A stretch of 64,000 bases of DNA. Source: Bombella apis. Its GTDB lineage: Bacteria; Pseudomonadota; Alphaproteobacteria; Acetobacterales; Acetobacteraceae. Location of the stretch: contig NZ_JAGJTM010000004.1 of assembly GCF_018221685.1 (NCBI RefSeq), forward strand, positions 438,287 through 502,286. The letters run 5' to 3'. Position 1 is the stretch's first letter. Every line of letters starts with the position of its first letter. The position numbers and the translations under genes are program-made. Below the pieces are notes generated by a model. That model ran no database searches, had not been told where the DNA came from, and saw nothing but the letters and a program-made list of their open reading frames with translations. This document shows positions 16,340 through 25,221 of the stretch, piece by piece.

Positions 16340-17545
16340 TCAGCCCTTCCTGCCATCACGGATGAGCAGCAGGAAGACGAGGCTGAACAGCGAGGCCACG
16401 CAGATGATCGTGGCCATGGGGCGGGGTGTGGCATCCGCCAGCAGCCCCACCAGCCCGGACCCGATGATGCCGCTGCCATAATGGACGGCTCCCGTCATGG
16501 CGGAGACGGTGCCCGCATGGGCGGGGTCATCATGCAGGGCACCGGAGAGGGAATTGGCCACGATGAATCCGGCCATGGCGACATAGAGGAAGAGCGGCAG
16601 GAACAGCCCCCACAGCCCGCCATAATCAGTCCAGACATCAGCGACCAGCCAGAGCGAGACCAGAACGCTGATGATGACCCCCATGACAAGCAGCCTGTCG
16701 CTGCCCCATGCGTGGACCAGCCGGGCATTGATCATGTTGGCCGTCATGATGCCCACGATGCCCATTCCGAAGAGCAGCGCATAGAGCAGGGAGGAGGCGT
16801 GGTGGTAGCTGATATAGGCAAAGGGGGAGCCGGAAATGTAGGCGAAAGTCCCCGCATAGTAGCAGCCGCCGGCACAGGCATAGCCCAGCAGGCGGGGGCG
16901 GCGGATGAGGTGGGCATAGTGTGAGAAGGCATGGAGAACGGAGTGGGGGCGTTCATCCCGCTTCGGCAAAGTCTCCGGCAGGAAGAACAGGCTGCCGAGC
17001 ATGATGAGGCCCACACAGACCAGACTGACGAAGATGGCCCGCCAGCCCCAGAAGGCCAGAATCTGTCCGCCAACCAGCGGGGCCAGCAGAGGCGTGATGG
17101 CCGTGACGGTCATCAGTGTGGAGAGCATCTGGGCGGCACGGTGGCCGTGATAGAGGTCCCGTACCATGGCCCGGGCGATCACGACATTGGCGCAGGCCCC
17201 GATGGCCTGAAGGAGGCGGAAGGCGATGAGTGTCGTGATGGAACCGGCAGCGGCACAGCCTGCCGACCCGAGAGTGAACAGGACCAGCCCGATGGCAATG
17301 GGCAGCCGTCGGCCATAATGGTCACTGACCGGCCCCCAGATGAGCTGGCTGAAACTGAACCCCACCAGATAGCCGGAGATCGTCCAGGCCATTTCACCTC
17401 CCGGCGCCTGCAGGGCCTGCGCCATGGTGGGCATGGCCGGCAGGTAGAAATCGGTGGAGATGGCCGCAAACCCCATCAGGACGCTGAGAATCCCCAGCAG
17501 GCGGAGGGAGTGGACGGTTGGTGGCTGTGTGGCGGTGGAGGACAT
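16340..17545 (-). CDS. MFS multidrug efflux transporter, Bcr/CflA type
   Basis: A 401-residue, 12-helix inner-membrane proton antiporter. The drug:H+ antiporter-1 signatures are readable: STDFYLPAMPTM in helix 1, SQLIWGPVSDHYGRRLP (motif A) after helix 2, and RLLQAIGACANVVIARAMVRDL around helices 4-5. These match the Bcr/CflA subfamily (bicyclomycin/chloramphenicol/florfenicol export), although the actual substrate is unknown. It is divergent from proA with 181 bases between the starts and convergent with the IalB-like gene. Confidence 0.85.
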   Translation of the reverse strand: MSSTATQPPTVHSLRLLGILSVLMGFAAISTDFYLPAMPTMAQALQAPGGEMAWTISGYLVGFSFSQLIWGPVSDHYGRRLPIAIGLVLFTLGSAGCAAAGSITTLIAFRLLQAIGACANVVIARAMVRDLYHGHRAAQMLSTLMTVTAITPLLAPLVGGQILAFWGWRAIFVSLVCVGLIMLGSLFFLPETLPKRDERPHSVLHAFSHYAHLIRRPRLLGYACAGGCYYAGTFAYISGSPFAYISYHHASSLLYALLFGMGIVGIMTANMINARLVHAWGSDRLLVMGVIISVLVSLWLVADVWTDYGGLWGLFLPLFLYVAMAGFIVANSLSGALHDDPAHAGTVSAMTGAVHYGSGIIGSGLVGLLADATPRPMATIICVASLFSLVFLLLIRDGRKG

Positions 17546-17726
17546 GCCTCAAGAGATGCGGGGCCGTTGTCGGCCTGTCAAGCAGGGGCGGTACATGGGC
17601 ATGGCGGGTTTCTGCCGGAGTGACCTTGCCATGCCGGTCCAGATCGGCACGATGGGGCTGGTGATGGATGGTGCGGATCATCCGGCAGCGGGAGGCCGGG
17701 CCGGTGGAGATGGAGGAGAAAGACCC

Positions 17727-18995
17727 ATGCCGACAGGAACGCAGACGGACGCTCACGTCCCGCCCATGCATGTGCTGGCACGGCGTGCCCGTGAGGCAGC
17801 CGGGATTCTGGCCGTATGTCCGGCAGGGCAGCGGACGGCGGCACTGCGCCATGTGGCCGCAGGCTTGCGGGACGGAACGGAAACCTTGCTGGCTGCCAAT
17901 CGCCGGGACCTTGAGCAGGCCAGTCTCAGCCCGTTCTTTCAGGAGAGGCTGATCCTGACGGCGGAACGGCTTGAGGGCGTGGCCCGCAGCGTGGACGCCC
18001 TTGCGGGCATGGAAGACCCGGTCGGACAGGTTCTGGCCGCATGGCAGCAGCCGAATGGCCTGAAGCTGCGCCGTGTGGCCACGCCACTTGGCGTGCTGGG
18101 GATGATCCATGAGGGGCGGCCCACCGTCGGGGTGGATGCGGCCATTCTGGCCATTCGGTCCGGCAATGCCTTGCTGCTGCGGGGCGGGCCGGAGAGTTTT
18201 CACAGCACACAGGCCCTGCATCATGTGATCCAGCAGGGGCTGGCCCGTGCTGGCCTGCCGGAGGATGCCGTGCTCATGGTGCCGGATGCCGGACCGGAGC
18301 ATGTGGGGGACATGCTCCGTGCAGCAGGGCTGATCGACGTGACCGTGGTCCGTGGCGGGTGCGCGCTGGTGGAGCGTGTGCAGGCCGAGGCACGGATGCC
18401 GGTTCTGGCCCATGCGGCGGGGCTGTGCCACAGCTACGTCCATGCGGCGGCGGATCATGAGCTGGCCCGGAGGGTCGTGCGCAATGCCAGGCTGCGCCGT
18501 CCCGGCATCTGTGGGGCCACGGAAACGCTCCTGATCGACGCTGCCATTGCTCCGGGTCTCCTGCCGCAGCTTGTGGCCGATCTGGCAGCAGAGGGCTGCA
18601 CCTTCCGGGCTGACGAGGCCGCCCGCAGCATCCTGCCGGAACTGCCCGCTGCCACGGAGGAAGATTTTGCCACGGAATGGCTGGACAAGGTTCTGAACAT
18701 TTCCGTTGTGGCAGGGGTGGATGCGGCACTGGCGCATATTGTCCGCTTCTCGTCCCGTCATACGGAGGCGATCCTGACGGAAGATGAGGCCGTGGCGCAG
18801 TATTTCATGCAACGTGTCCCCAGTGCCATCGTGATGTGGAACACCTCGACGCAGTTCAGTGATGGTGGTGAATTCGGACTGGGTGGGGAAATCGGTATCA
18901 TGTCAGGCCGCCTGCCGCCCCGTGGCCCGGTTGGCCCGGCCCAGCTCATGACATGGCGTTATGAGGTGCACGGAACAGGGCAGCTGCGCCCGTGA
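17727..18995 (+). CDS. proA: Glutamate-5-semialdehyde dehydrogenase (gamma-glutamyl phosphate reductase)
   Basis: Second step of proline synthesis: NADPH reduction of gamma-glutamyl phosphate. The 422-residue protein shows GMIHEGRPTVGVDAAILAIRS and LLLRGGPES in the cofactor domain, the catalytic cysteine in RRPGICGATETLLID, and a C-terminal STQFSDGGEFGLGGEIGI typical of ProA. GGAGGAGAAAG precedes the ATG at 17727; the long frame upstream antisense to the MFS gene is not coding. No proB is adjacent. Confidence 0.93.
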   Translation: MPTGTQTDAHVPPMHVLARRAREAAGILAVCPAGQRTAALRHVAAGLRDGTETLLAANRRDLEQASLSPFFQERLILTAERLEGVARSVDALAGMEDPVGQVLAAWQQPNGLKLRRVATPLGVLGMIHEGRPTVGVDAAILAIRSGNALLLRGGPESFHSTQALHHVIQQGLARAGLPEDAVLMVPDAGPEHVGDMLRAAGLIDVTVVRGGCALVERVQAEARMPVLAHAAGLCHSYVHAAADHELARRVVRNARLRRPGICGATETLLIDAAIAPGLLPQLVADLAAEGCTFRADEAARSILPELPAATEEDFATEWLDKVLNISVVAGVDAALAHIVRFSSRHTEAILTEDEAVAQYFMQRVPSAIVMWNTSTQFSDGGEFGLGGEIGIMSGRLPPRGPVGPAQLMTWRYEVHGTGQLRP

Positions 18996-19123
18996 CGGAC
19001 CGGGATGACCCTTCCAGACCATTCCTGAACCGGAACGGGCCGTGCATGGTCATGTAAACGGATCGTGACGTGAAACCGTTTGATGCGCTCCGGGAGGGCG
19101 GTTGACGTGCGGGGCGGGGCGGG

Positions 19124-19225
19124 GCAGAAGGTGGTCTTCATCAGGAAGAGCTGTTGAACTGAAACAGCTTGACGTGATGGCCGATATTCGCAGAAGGTGG
19201 TCTTCATCAGGAAGAGCTGTTGAAC
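19124..19225. CRISPR. CRISPR-like unit: two perfect 36-bp repeats, one 30-bp spacer
   Basis: A 36-base sequence beginning GCAGAAGGTGG and ending AGCTGTTGAAC occurs at 19124-19159 and again, without mismatch, at 19190-19225. The 30 bases between them are unrelated. Flanking bases differ on both sides, so the identity is exactly 36 bp. This geometry (36/30) is that of many type II (and VI-B) arrays. Read on the other strand the repeat begins GTTCAAC and contains TCTTC-CTGAT-GAAGA, a small dyad. There are no cas genes, tracrRNA-like sequence or further repeats in the window, so it would be an orphan or relic. A chance tandem duplication cannot be excluded. Confidence 0.45.
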
Positions 19226-19237
19226 AGGAGATGCCCC

Positions 19238-19639
19238 ATGTTCCGAGATGAGATGGATACGACCCGGCCAGGTGAGGCTGCTGCCAGCCATGAAGGCGAG
19301 GGCGTGTCATCCGTGGGCAGGCGGGCGTTTTTCTCCGGTGTGGCGGCTCTTGTCATTGGTCTGCTTCTCGCCGCTCCTGTAGTTGCCGAAGCTGCTCCCC
19401 TCTCCATTCCTGCCACCATTACCATGACCATGCCCAAGGGTAGCGAGACAGTCATGGTCTGTACGTCCAAGCTGAATCTTTCGGACGTACAGGTTGCTTG
19501 TCGTCCTACTGAGAAGGTCGTCAAGAAGTTCCTGATAATGGCAGGGATTTTCGAAGTGGTTGGCATCGTCCTTCTTGTTCTTCTGATTGAGGGCATTGCC
19601 TTCTTTCTTCGGAAGCTGTGGGCACGGAGGAAGTCATGA
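19238..19639 (+). CDS. Small membrane-anchored protein, unknown
   Basis: A 133-residue protein not recognised. The start is ATG 19238 with AGGAG eight bases upstream, 12 bases after the second 36-bp repeat. Residues about 20-50 (GRRAFFSGVAALVIGLLLAAPVVAEAAP) form a signal sequence or N-terminal anchor. A short periplasmic segment follows with two cysteines (MVCTSKLNL and VACRPTEK). A second membrane helix (about 96-120, IMAGIFEVVGIVLLVLLIEGIAFF) ends in a basic cytoplasmic tail (LRKLWARRKS). The stop codon overlaps the next ATG (ATGA), which suggests a small operon of membrane proteins, now truncated. Confidence 0.6.
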   Translation: MFRDEMDTTRPGEAAASHEGEGVSSVGRRAFFSGVAALVIGLLLAAPVVAEAAPLSIPATITMTMPKGSETVMVCTSKLNLSDVQVACRPTEKVVKKFLIMAGIFEVVGIVLLVLLIEGIAFFLRKLWARRKS

Positions 19640-19800
19640 CGTTCTTGTGTGAACACTGGCCTCGTCTGTTTGCGATGAACATCCTTCCCATTGGATTCAA
19701 TATCGGCATCACAGTCTATGCCTGTGCGAATGGCATCATCTCGTTCCCAGTCTGCTGTTGCCGTCAGCTATCTGCCGCAGGAAGACAGCGATGCCCGTGA
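19636..19800 (+). pseudogene. Truncated small membrane ORF, translationally coupled
   Basis: The ATG overlaps the stop of the preceding gene (ATGA). About 35 residues (MTFLCEHWPRLFAMNILPIG, continuing with a hydrophobic NIGITVYACANGIISF) look like the N-terminus of a membrane protein. From about 19740 the DNA instead matches a short-chain dehydrogenase in another frame, so the 54-residue ORF ends in out-of-frame sequence. It is probably the 5' remnant of a gene cut off by recombination. Confidence 0.45.
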
Positions 19801-20093
19801 AGTCGCCGTACTGATCCAGAAGGCCGGACGGAAAGCGGTGTTTCTGCCGGGTGACATACGGAAGGAGACGACCTGCCAGAAGATCGTTCACAGGGCCGTT
19901 CTGGACGCCGTTGCAGGTCTGTGGCGCTCAGCCGCAGTCCGTCGTGCAGCATTTCGGGGAGGAGACACCCTAGTACCGTCCCGGACAGCCGGTGGAGATT
20001 GCGCCGGTCTATGTCACCCTGGCCTCTCAGGAGAGCAGCTACGTGACCGGGCAGGTCTGGGGCATCACCGGCGGTGACGGCGTACCGGGCTGA
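19742..20093 (+). pseudogene. Short-chain dehydrogenase (YghA-like) remnant with internal deletion
   Basis: Two pieces of one SDR gene are readable. The frame from about 19745 gives AVAVSYLPQEDSDAREVAV and IQKAGRKAVFLPGDI, matching the early Rossmann region (ISYLP...GRKAVALPGDI) of YghA-type SDRs. After about 19929, in a different frame, come QHFGEETP, a TAG stop, then [19 protein letters not shown] and [15 protein letters not shown], the family's C-terminus. The middle, including the NNAG region and the YxxxK catalytic motif, is missing, as is the start with the TGxxxGIG motif. The gene is therefore dead: no start, a deletion of well over 100 codons, a frameshift and an in-frame stop. Confidence 0.8.
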
Positions 20094-20243
20094 GGGAAGG
20101 CGGGCTGCCTGTGGAGAACATGAGGCGCATGCTCTTTCGAAATATTTTTCCGAGATCGTAACATTCTCTGGGCTGCATTCTCTGGATTATACGGCAGACA
20201 TGAGGTAATAAGCCGCCAGAACAGCCTGAGAATAAGGATGGTC

Positions 20244-21773
20244 ATGGCGGCAAGGGTGCGGAAACTGCTTTGTACAGCTGCAATGTCGGCTGGTGTTTTT
20301 ACCGCTTCTGAAGCATCTGCGGACGTGACCCTGTTTTCCCGCAAGGATATCACCCTGAATGCCGCTCTCGATATTGGGGGTGATGCCTTTTATTTCCCCA
20401 ATGCCAATTTTGGCACGGGCTCTTATGCACCGCACAAGGCGGGTTATTACACACGCACGAAAAATGTTGGTCTTGGTGAGCTGTATGGCCAGCCCATGCT
20501 TTCAGGCACATGGCAGACCCCGTGGGGTTTTTCGGTGTTCGGGCTGGTTTCGGCCATCGGGTCCACGACGTTGGGTGACGGCGATGCAGAGAGCGTGAGC
20601 CAGACCTCCGGCACGCCCCGACAGGTGAATCTTGAGGATGCCAATCTGGGCGTGAAGATTCCGCTGAATGGGAAAAGACGTCTGATCATCGAGGGGGGAC
20701 GGCAGAAATTCCAGATTGATGACGGTTTTCTCATGGGGAAGGGAGCCTACAGCTCTGGTGAGCGTGGGGCATGGTGGTATGCGCCCCGGTTTGCTTTCTC
20801 CGGGCCGGGGGTCATCAAGTATGAGGGGACATCCATCCGGTCCGATGTGTTCATGCTGGAGAACAACAGCAACAACCGGCAGACCTACGGCAATGACAAG
20901 CCGGAAACGAAGTTTGTCGGTTTTGACGTGACGCTCTTCCGCAGCCGTCCGGATGGAGATGGCGGCTCGTCCTACGGAGACCGGGCGGCTTATGTCACGC
21001 TGACCTATTTTTATGTCCGCCATGCCGACAAGGGAGCGGCCTACGATTACTCCAACAGGGCGGACCGGCAGGGTATGAGCGTGACGGCCCTGAGCTGGGG
21101 GGGAACGCCCTTTGCGATGAAGAGCCGCCCCTTCACGAAGAACATCACCTTCTATGGCAATTTTGTTTCCGAGCAGAACAGCCACGCAGGCAATGGGTAC
21201 AAGGGGGTCAGTGCCTATGCCGTCTATGTGGAACCGGGCTATACGTTTTCCCGGGTTCCGTGGCGGCCTCATGTTTTCTACCGTTACACCCGCTTCAGCG
21301 GGGGGCGGGATCCCCACAGCCGGACGAAGCACAATTACGATACGTTTTTTCTTTATGATGGTGCCCGTTACACGTACGGTGGTTACTGGCCGGGGGAGAT
21401 TGTGGGGAACAACATGTCCCCACTCTCCAACATGGAGGTCCATCAGTTTGACATTACCGGTGTGCCGCCCGTCCATCTGCTGAAGAAGGATGATGAGCTG
21501 AAGCTTGGCCTGCATTTTTACGATCTTGCCTATCTGTATTCCACGGGCGCAGGCCTGCCTGCGGGTACGAAGCGACATATGTCGGATGAAGTCAACGTTT
21601 CAGCAGAATATGCTTTTGATGCGAATACATCCGGTGCGATTGCAGCGGGTGCTGCCTTTTCTGGTCCAGCAGGGCGGGCACTGGCCAAGGCTGGCGTGCC
21701 GGATGGACAGACCATGCCGAAGATCCATGGAGCTTCCGGTGTAATGGAAATTTATTTTTATAAACATTTTTAA
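20244..21773 (+). CDS. Outer-membrane beta-barrel protein, alginate-export/porin-like, copy 1
   Basis: A 509-residue protein with an N-terminal signal (RKLLCTAAMSAGVFTASEASA) and an ending (GVMEIYFYKHF) whose terminal Phe is typical of outer-membrane barrels. Alternating aromatic/polar strands run throughout, e.g. WWYAPRFAFSGPGVIKYEG and HVFYRYTRFSGG. Motifs such as GRQKFQIDDGFLMGKGAYSSG suggest the alginate-export (AlgE-like) porin group, but the transported compound is unknown. ATG 20244 is chosen over 20238 because AAGGA is spaced better and because the paralogue downstream is then the same length (509). Confidence 0.65.
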   Translation: MAARVRKLLCTAAMSAGVFTASEASADVTLFSRKDITLNAALDIGGDAFYFPNANFGTGSYAPHKAGYYTRTKNVGLGELYGQPMLSGTWQTPWGFSVFGLVSAIGSTTLGDGDAESVSQTSGTPRQVNLEDANLGVKIPLNGKRRLIIEGGRQKFQIDDGFLMGKGAYSSGERGAWWYAPRFAFSGPGVIKYEGTSIRSDVFMLENNSNNRQTYGNDKPETKFVGFDVTLFRSRPDGDGGSSYGDRAAYVTLTYFYVRHADKGAAYDYSNRADRQGMSVTALSWGGTPFAMKSRPFTKNITFYGNFVSEQNSHAGNGYKGVSAYAVYVEPGYTFSRVPWRPHVFYRYTRFSGGRDPHSRTKHNYDTFFLYDGARYTYGGYWPGEIVGNNMSPLSNMEVHQFDITGVPPVHLLKKDDELKLGLHFYDLAYLYSTGAGLPAGTKRHMSDEVNVSAEYAFDANTSGAIAAGAAFSGPAGRALAKAGVPDGQTMPKIHGASGVMEIYFYKHF

Positions 21774-22021
21774 TATTAGCGCCCATCATTCCGTTTCTGT
21801 TCTTCTGTCCGGTTTGATACGGAACAGGGCGTGGAAGGGTTAATAAACTGCCATTTAGAGCGTGTTTTCGTGAGGCAGTATCGTCATGATGAAGAAAAAG
21901 AATAAATTTTATATTGTCTCCATTTCATAGACTGTACTGATAAACAAGTCAGACGGTCGATAGACAAGGAACGGTTCTTCTGTAATAAAATTGTGAGGAA
22001 AATTTCCAAAAGGTTCCTCAT

Positions 22022-23551
22022 ATGTCATCAAAACTGCGGAAACTCTTCGTTTCGTTGGCCGCTTTGGGCAACGTTTATGTGATTTCTGACGCTTATGCTG
22101 ACCAGACACTTGTTGCGACCAGAAACATTTCTCTCAAGGCCTCTCTGGATATTGGGGGTGATGCGTTCTTTCTGCCCAATACCAACTTCGGGACAGGGTC
22201 GTACCGTGAAAAGCGGACGGGCGGCTATGCCCTCATCAAGGATACGACATATGCCGAGCTGTACGGCAAACCCATTCTTGCAGGGCAGTGGAAAACGCCC
22301 TGGGGGTTCAGCGTATTCGGGCAGGCATCGGCCATTGGCTCCACGACATTGGGGGATGGCGATGCCGAGAGCATTTCCCAGACGACACGGACCCCTCGTG
22401 CGGTCACGCTGGAGGAGGCCAATCTGGGCATAGACCTGCCCTTCAACAAGGAGCGGAAGCTGATCATTGAGGGAGGACGGCAGAAGTTCCAGATTGATGA
22501 TGGCTTTCTGATGGGGAAGGGTGCTTACAGCTCCGGGGACCGTGGCGCCTGGTGGTATGCGCCCCGGTTTGCCTTTTCCGGCCCTGGTGTCATCAAATAT
22601 CAGGGGAAGGCGCTGCGGGCGGATGTCTTCATGCTGGAGAACAACACCAACAACAAGCAGACCCGCAATAATGACAGGCCGGAGACCAAGTTTGAGGGGT
22701 TTGACATCACATGGTTTCGCAGCAGGCCAGGAGGGGATGGCGGGGCCGTCTACGAGGACAGGGCGGCTTATCTGACCCTGACCTATTTTCATGTGCGGAA
22801 GGCGAATATCGGTTCAGCCTACGACTACGCCAATCGTGGGGACAGGCAGGGGATGAATGTCAGTCAGCTGAGCTGGGGTGGTACGTTCGTGCCCATCCGG
22901 GCGCTGGGCATCTCAAAGCACTTCACGCTCTATGGCACATTCGTTTCCGAGCAGAACAGCCATGCGGGCAATGGTTACAAGGGGGTCAGTGCCTATTCGA
23001 CATATATCGAGCCAGGCTATACGTTCACCAGCCTGCCATGGAAGCCGCACGTCTTTTACCGTTACACCCGTTTCAGCGGGGGGAAAAACCCACATAGCCG
23101 GACAAAGCACAATTATGATACGTACTTTCTGTACGATGGGCGCCGGTATACCTATGGTGGCTACTGGCCGGGGGAAATTACGGGCATGTATCTGTCTCCC
23201 CTGTCCAATATGGAGATCCATCAGGTGGATCTGACAGGTGTCCCACCTGTCCATCTGTTGCGCAAGGCGGACGAGCTGAAGCTCGGCCTGCATTTCTACG
23301 ACCTGTCTTTTCTCTACCCCACAGGGTCGGGTTTGTCCCGCAATGTGGGGAGCCACATGTCGGATGAGCTTGATTTCTCCGCAGAATACACGTTTGATGG
23401 CAACACATCAGGAGCGATTGCTGGCGGTGTTGCTTTTGCGGGGCCAGCGGGAAAGGCACTGGCAAAGGCCGGTGTTCCGGGAGGTATGCCTATGCCGCCC
23501 ATACATGGGACATCAGGTGTGCTGGAGCTTTATTTTTACCGTCACTTCTGA
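22022..23551 (+). CDS. Outer-membrane beta-barrel protein, alginate-export/porin-like, copy 2
   Basis: A 509-residue tandem paralogue of the preceding barrel, similar over its whole length (e.g. RQKFQIDDGFLMGKGAYSSG and FVSEQNSHAGNGYKGVSAY in both). It has a signal sequence (LRKLFVSLAALGNVYVISDAYA) and ends in LYFYRHF, with the barrel-type terminal Phe. A 248-base AT-rich gap separates the two, so each may have its own promoter. AAAAGG lies a few bases before the start. Function is probably passive or selective transport of carbohydrates or organic acids; this is inference from the family. Confidence 0.65.
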   Translation: MSSKLRKLFVSLAALGNVYVISDAYADQTLVATRNISLKASLDIGGDAFFLPNTNFGTGSYREKRTGGYALIKDTTYAELYGKPILAGQWKTPWGFSVFGQASAIGSTTLGDGDAESISQTTRTPRAVTLEEANLGIDLPFNKERKLIIEGGRQKFQIDDGFLMGKGAYSSGDRGAWWYAPRFAFSGPGVIKYQGKALRADVFMLENNTNNKQTRNNDRPETKFEGFDITWFRSRPGGDGGAVYEDRAAYLTLTYFHVRKANIGSAYDYANRGDRQGMNVSQLSWGGTFVPIRALGISKHFTLYGTFVSEQNSHAGNGYKGVSAYSTYIEPGYTFTSLPWKPHVFYRYTRFSGGKNPHSRTKHNYDTYFLYDGRRYTYGGYWPGEITGMYLSPLSNMEIHQVDLTGVPPVHLLRKADELKLGLHFYDLSFLYPTGSGLSRNVGSHMSDELDFSAEYTFDGNTSGAIAGGVAFAGPAGKALAKAGVPGGMPMPPIHGTSGVLELYFYRHF

Positions 23552-23685
23552 GAAGGAACGGAGTTTTAATCTGTTCCGGCTTCCATTTTGACAGTAGATG
23601 TTACAAAATGGGAATGACTTAGCGGAGAACCCGTCATCTACTGGATGGGCGATTTGCACAGCCAACTATTCATAAGGACCTTTTC

Positions 23686-25101
23686 ATGAAGGAACCCACC
23701 ACTGACCAGGCTCAGGCCGAAGATAAGGGGCTCTCGAGTCGTCATATTGCGATGATTGCCCTCGGCGGCGTGATCGGCGCCGGGCTTTTTGTTGGTAGCA
23801 GTGCCGCCATTGCCAAAGCGGGACCAGGCATTGCGCTTGTGTTCGTTGTCGTCGGATTCCTGATCATGGGGATCATGCGGATGCTTGGCGAGATCGTTGT
23901 CAGCGACCCGGGGCGTGGCTCCTTCGTGGAGTATATCCGCCTTGCGCATGGTGACCGGATCGGCTTTGCCTCCGGCTGGCTCTACTGGTTCTTCTGGGTG
24001 GTCGTGATCGGCTCGGAAGCCATCGCTGGTGCCATGATGCTGCGGGACTGGATCGACCTGCCTGTCTGGCTGCTGTCGATCATCCTCATCCTCAGCATGA
24101 AGTTTGTGAATTTCTTTGCCCCGAAGATTTTTGGTGAGTGCGAGTTCTGGCTTTCCAGCATCAAGGTTTTCACCATCGTGGCCTTCATCCTGCTGGCGCT
24201 GCTGTATGTCCTGCATGTTTTTGGTCCGGGTGTGCCGGTCCATCACAACCTGTTTGGTCGTCGTGGGCTCTTCCCCAACGGGATCGTGCCGCTGCTGGCG
24301 CTGGTGCCGACCGTGCTGTTCACCATGATGGGCTCCGAGATCTCCACCGTGGCGGCGTCCGAGACGTCTGATCCGGGGCAGAATGTCTCCCGTGTGACGC
24401 GGACACTCGGCCTGCGCATCATGATGTTCTACGTTTCCTCCATCTGCCTGATCACGATGATCGTGCCGTGGTGGAGCCTGTATCCGGGCAAGTCCCCGTT
24501 CGTGGCCGTGCTTCAGACCATGGGTGTGCCGGGTGCTGCGCTGATCATGCAGATCGCCATCCTCAGCGCCGTGCTGTCCTGCCTGAACTCCAGCATGTAC
24601 ATCACGTCCCGCATTCTGACAGAGCTGGCCATCCAGGGGGATGCCCCGGCGTTTCTGGTGCGTACGTCGCCGGACAAGGCGCCCCGCATGGCCATTACCA
24701 TCAGCTCCGTGGCTGGTCTTCTGGTCGCCTTCTCCTCGATCTTTGCACCGAGCGAGATTTTCGGCTTCCTGCTGAACTGTAGTGGTGGTCTGATCCTGCT
24801 GACATATGCGCTGATTTCCACGACGTACATCGTGCTGCGCCGCCGGAGCAAACGCTCTGGGACGAGCAAGCACTTCACCCTGCCGCTTTTCCCGTATCTC
24901 AGCCTCCTGTGCCTGGGTGCCATCATTCTGGTATTCGTGGCCATGCTGATCAATCCGGGTGAGCGCAACACGGCTTTTGCTTCTCTCGGTACGGCGGTCG
25001 TCTGCTACCTGATGGCCTGCAACTTTGCCAGCCGTCTGGCTCCCGTAACGACGGAAGAGCCGGCTGCGGTTGAAGAAGAAACCGGTAAAGAAGGCGAGTA
25101 A
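23686..25101 (+). CDS. Amino-acid permease, AAT (APC superfamily)
   Basis: A 471-residue cytoplasmic-membrane importer with about 12 helices. The helix-1 substrate loop reads ALGGVIGAGLFVGSSAAIAK, and the conserved MRMLGEIVVSDPGRGSFVEY and TMMGSEISTVAASETSDPG segments match the amino-acid transporter family of GabP/CycA/ProY. The specific amino acid cannot be told from sequence. It ends in an acidic tail (EEPAAVEEETGKEGE). A strong terminator follows. The start ATG at 23686 lies in a T/A-rich leader with AAGGACC upstream. Confidence 0.85.
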   Translation: MKEPTTDQAQAEDKGLSSRHIAMIALGGVIGAGLFVGSSAAIAKAGPGIALVFVVVGFLIMGIMRMLGEIVVSDPGRGSFVEYIRLAHGDRIGFASGWLYWFFWVVVIGSEAIAGAMMLRDWIDLPVWLLSIILILSMKFVNFFAPKIFGECEFWLSSIKVFTIVAFILLALLYVLHVFGPGVPVHHNLFGRRGLFPNGIVPLLALVPTVLFTMMGSEISTVAASETSDPGQNVSRVTRTLGLRIMMFYVSSICLITMIVPWWSLYPGKSPFVAVLQTMGVPGAALIMQIAILSAVLSCLNSSMYITSRILTELAIQGDAPAFLVRTSPDKAPRMAITISSVAGLLVAFSSIFAPSEIFGFLLNCSGGLILLTYALISTTYIVLRRRSKRSGTSKHFTLPLFPYLSLLCLGAIILVFVAMLINPGERNTAFASLGTAVVCYLMACNFASRLAPVTTEEPAAVEEETGKEGE

Positions 25102-25158
25102 GCTGGAGGAAGAGGGAAGGCCTGCCTCCCTCTTCTGACAGAAGAGTCTTTTCTGAAG

Positions 25159-25194
25159 AAAACGGACCTGCCCTCTGGGTGGGTCCGTTTTTTT
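25159..25194 (+). terminator. Intrinsic terminator after amino-acid permease
   Basis: AACGGACC (25161-25168) pairs with GGTCCGTT (25182-25189); the T run continues to 25194. It lies between the convergent permease and EamA genes and its A-rich 5' side could terminate the opposite strand too. Confidence 0.88.
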
Positions 25195-25221
25195 GTGGCG
25201 ACTGATAACGGGGAGAAAGGT

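Noticed and set aside
17454..17726. 91-codon N-terminal extension of proA
   Set aside because: It is antisense to the MFS gene start, and the strong ribosome site and family start are at 17727.
19124..19225. 36-bp repeats as the ends of an insertion sequence
   Set aside because: They are direct rather than inverted, with only 30 bp between them and no transposase.
18959..19291. 110-codon minus-strand ORF that reads both 36-bp repeats as peptide repeats (QQLFLMKTTFC)
   Set aside because: The repeated peptide only follows from the DNA repeat; no ribosome site or family, and the ORF overlaps proA's end and the next gene's start.
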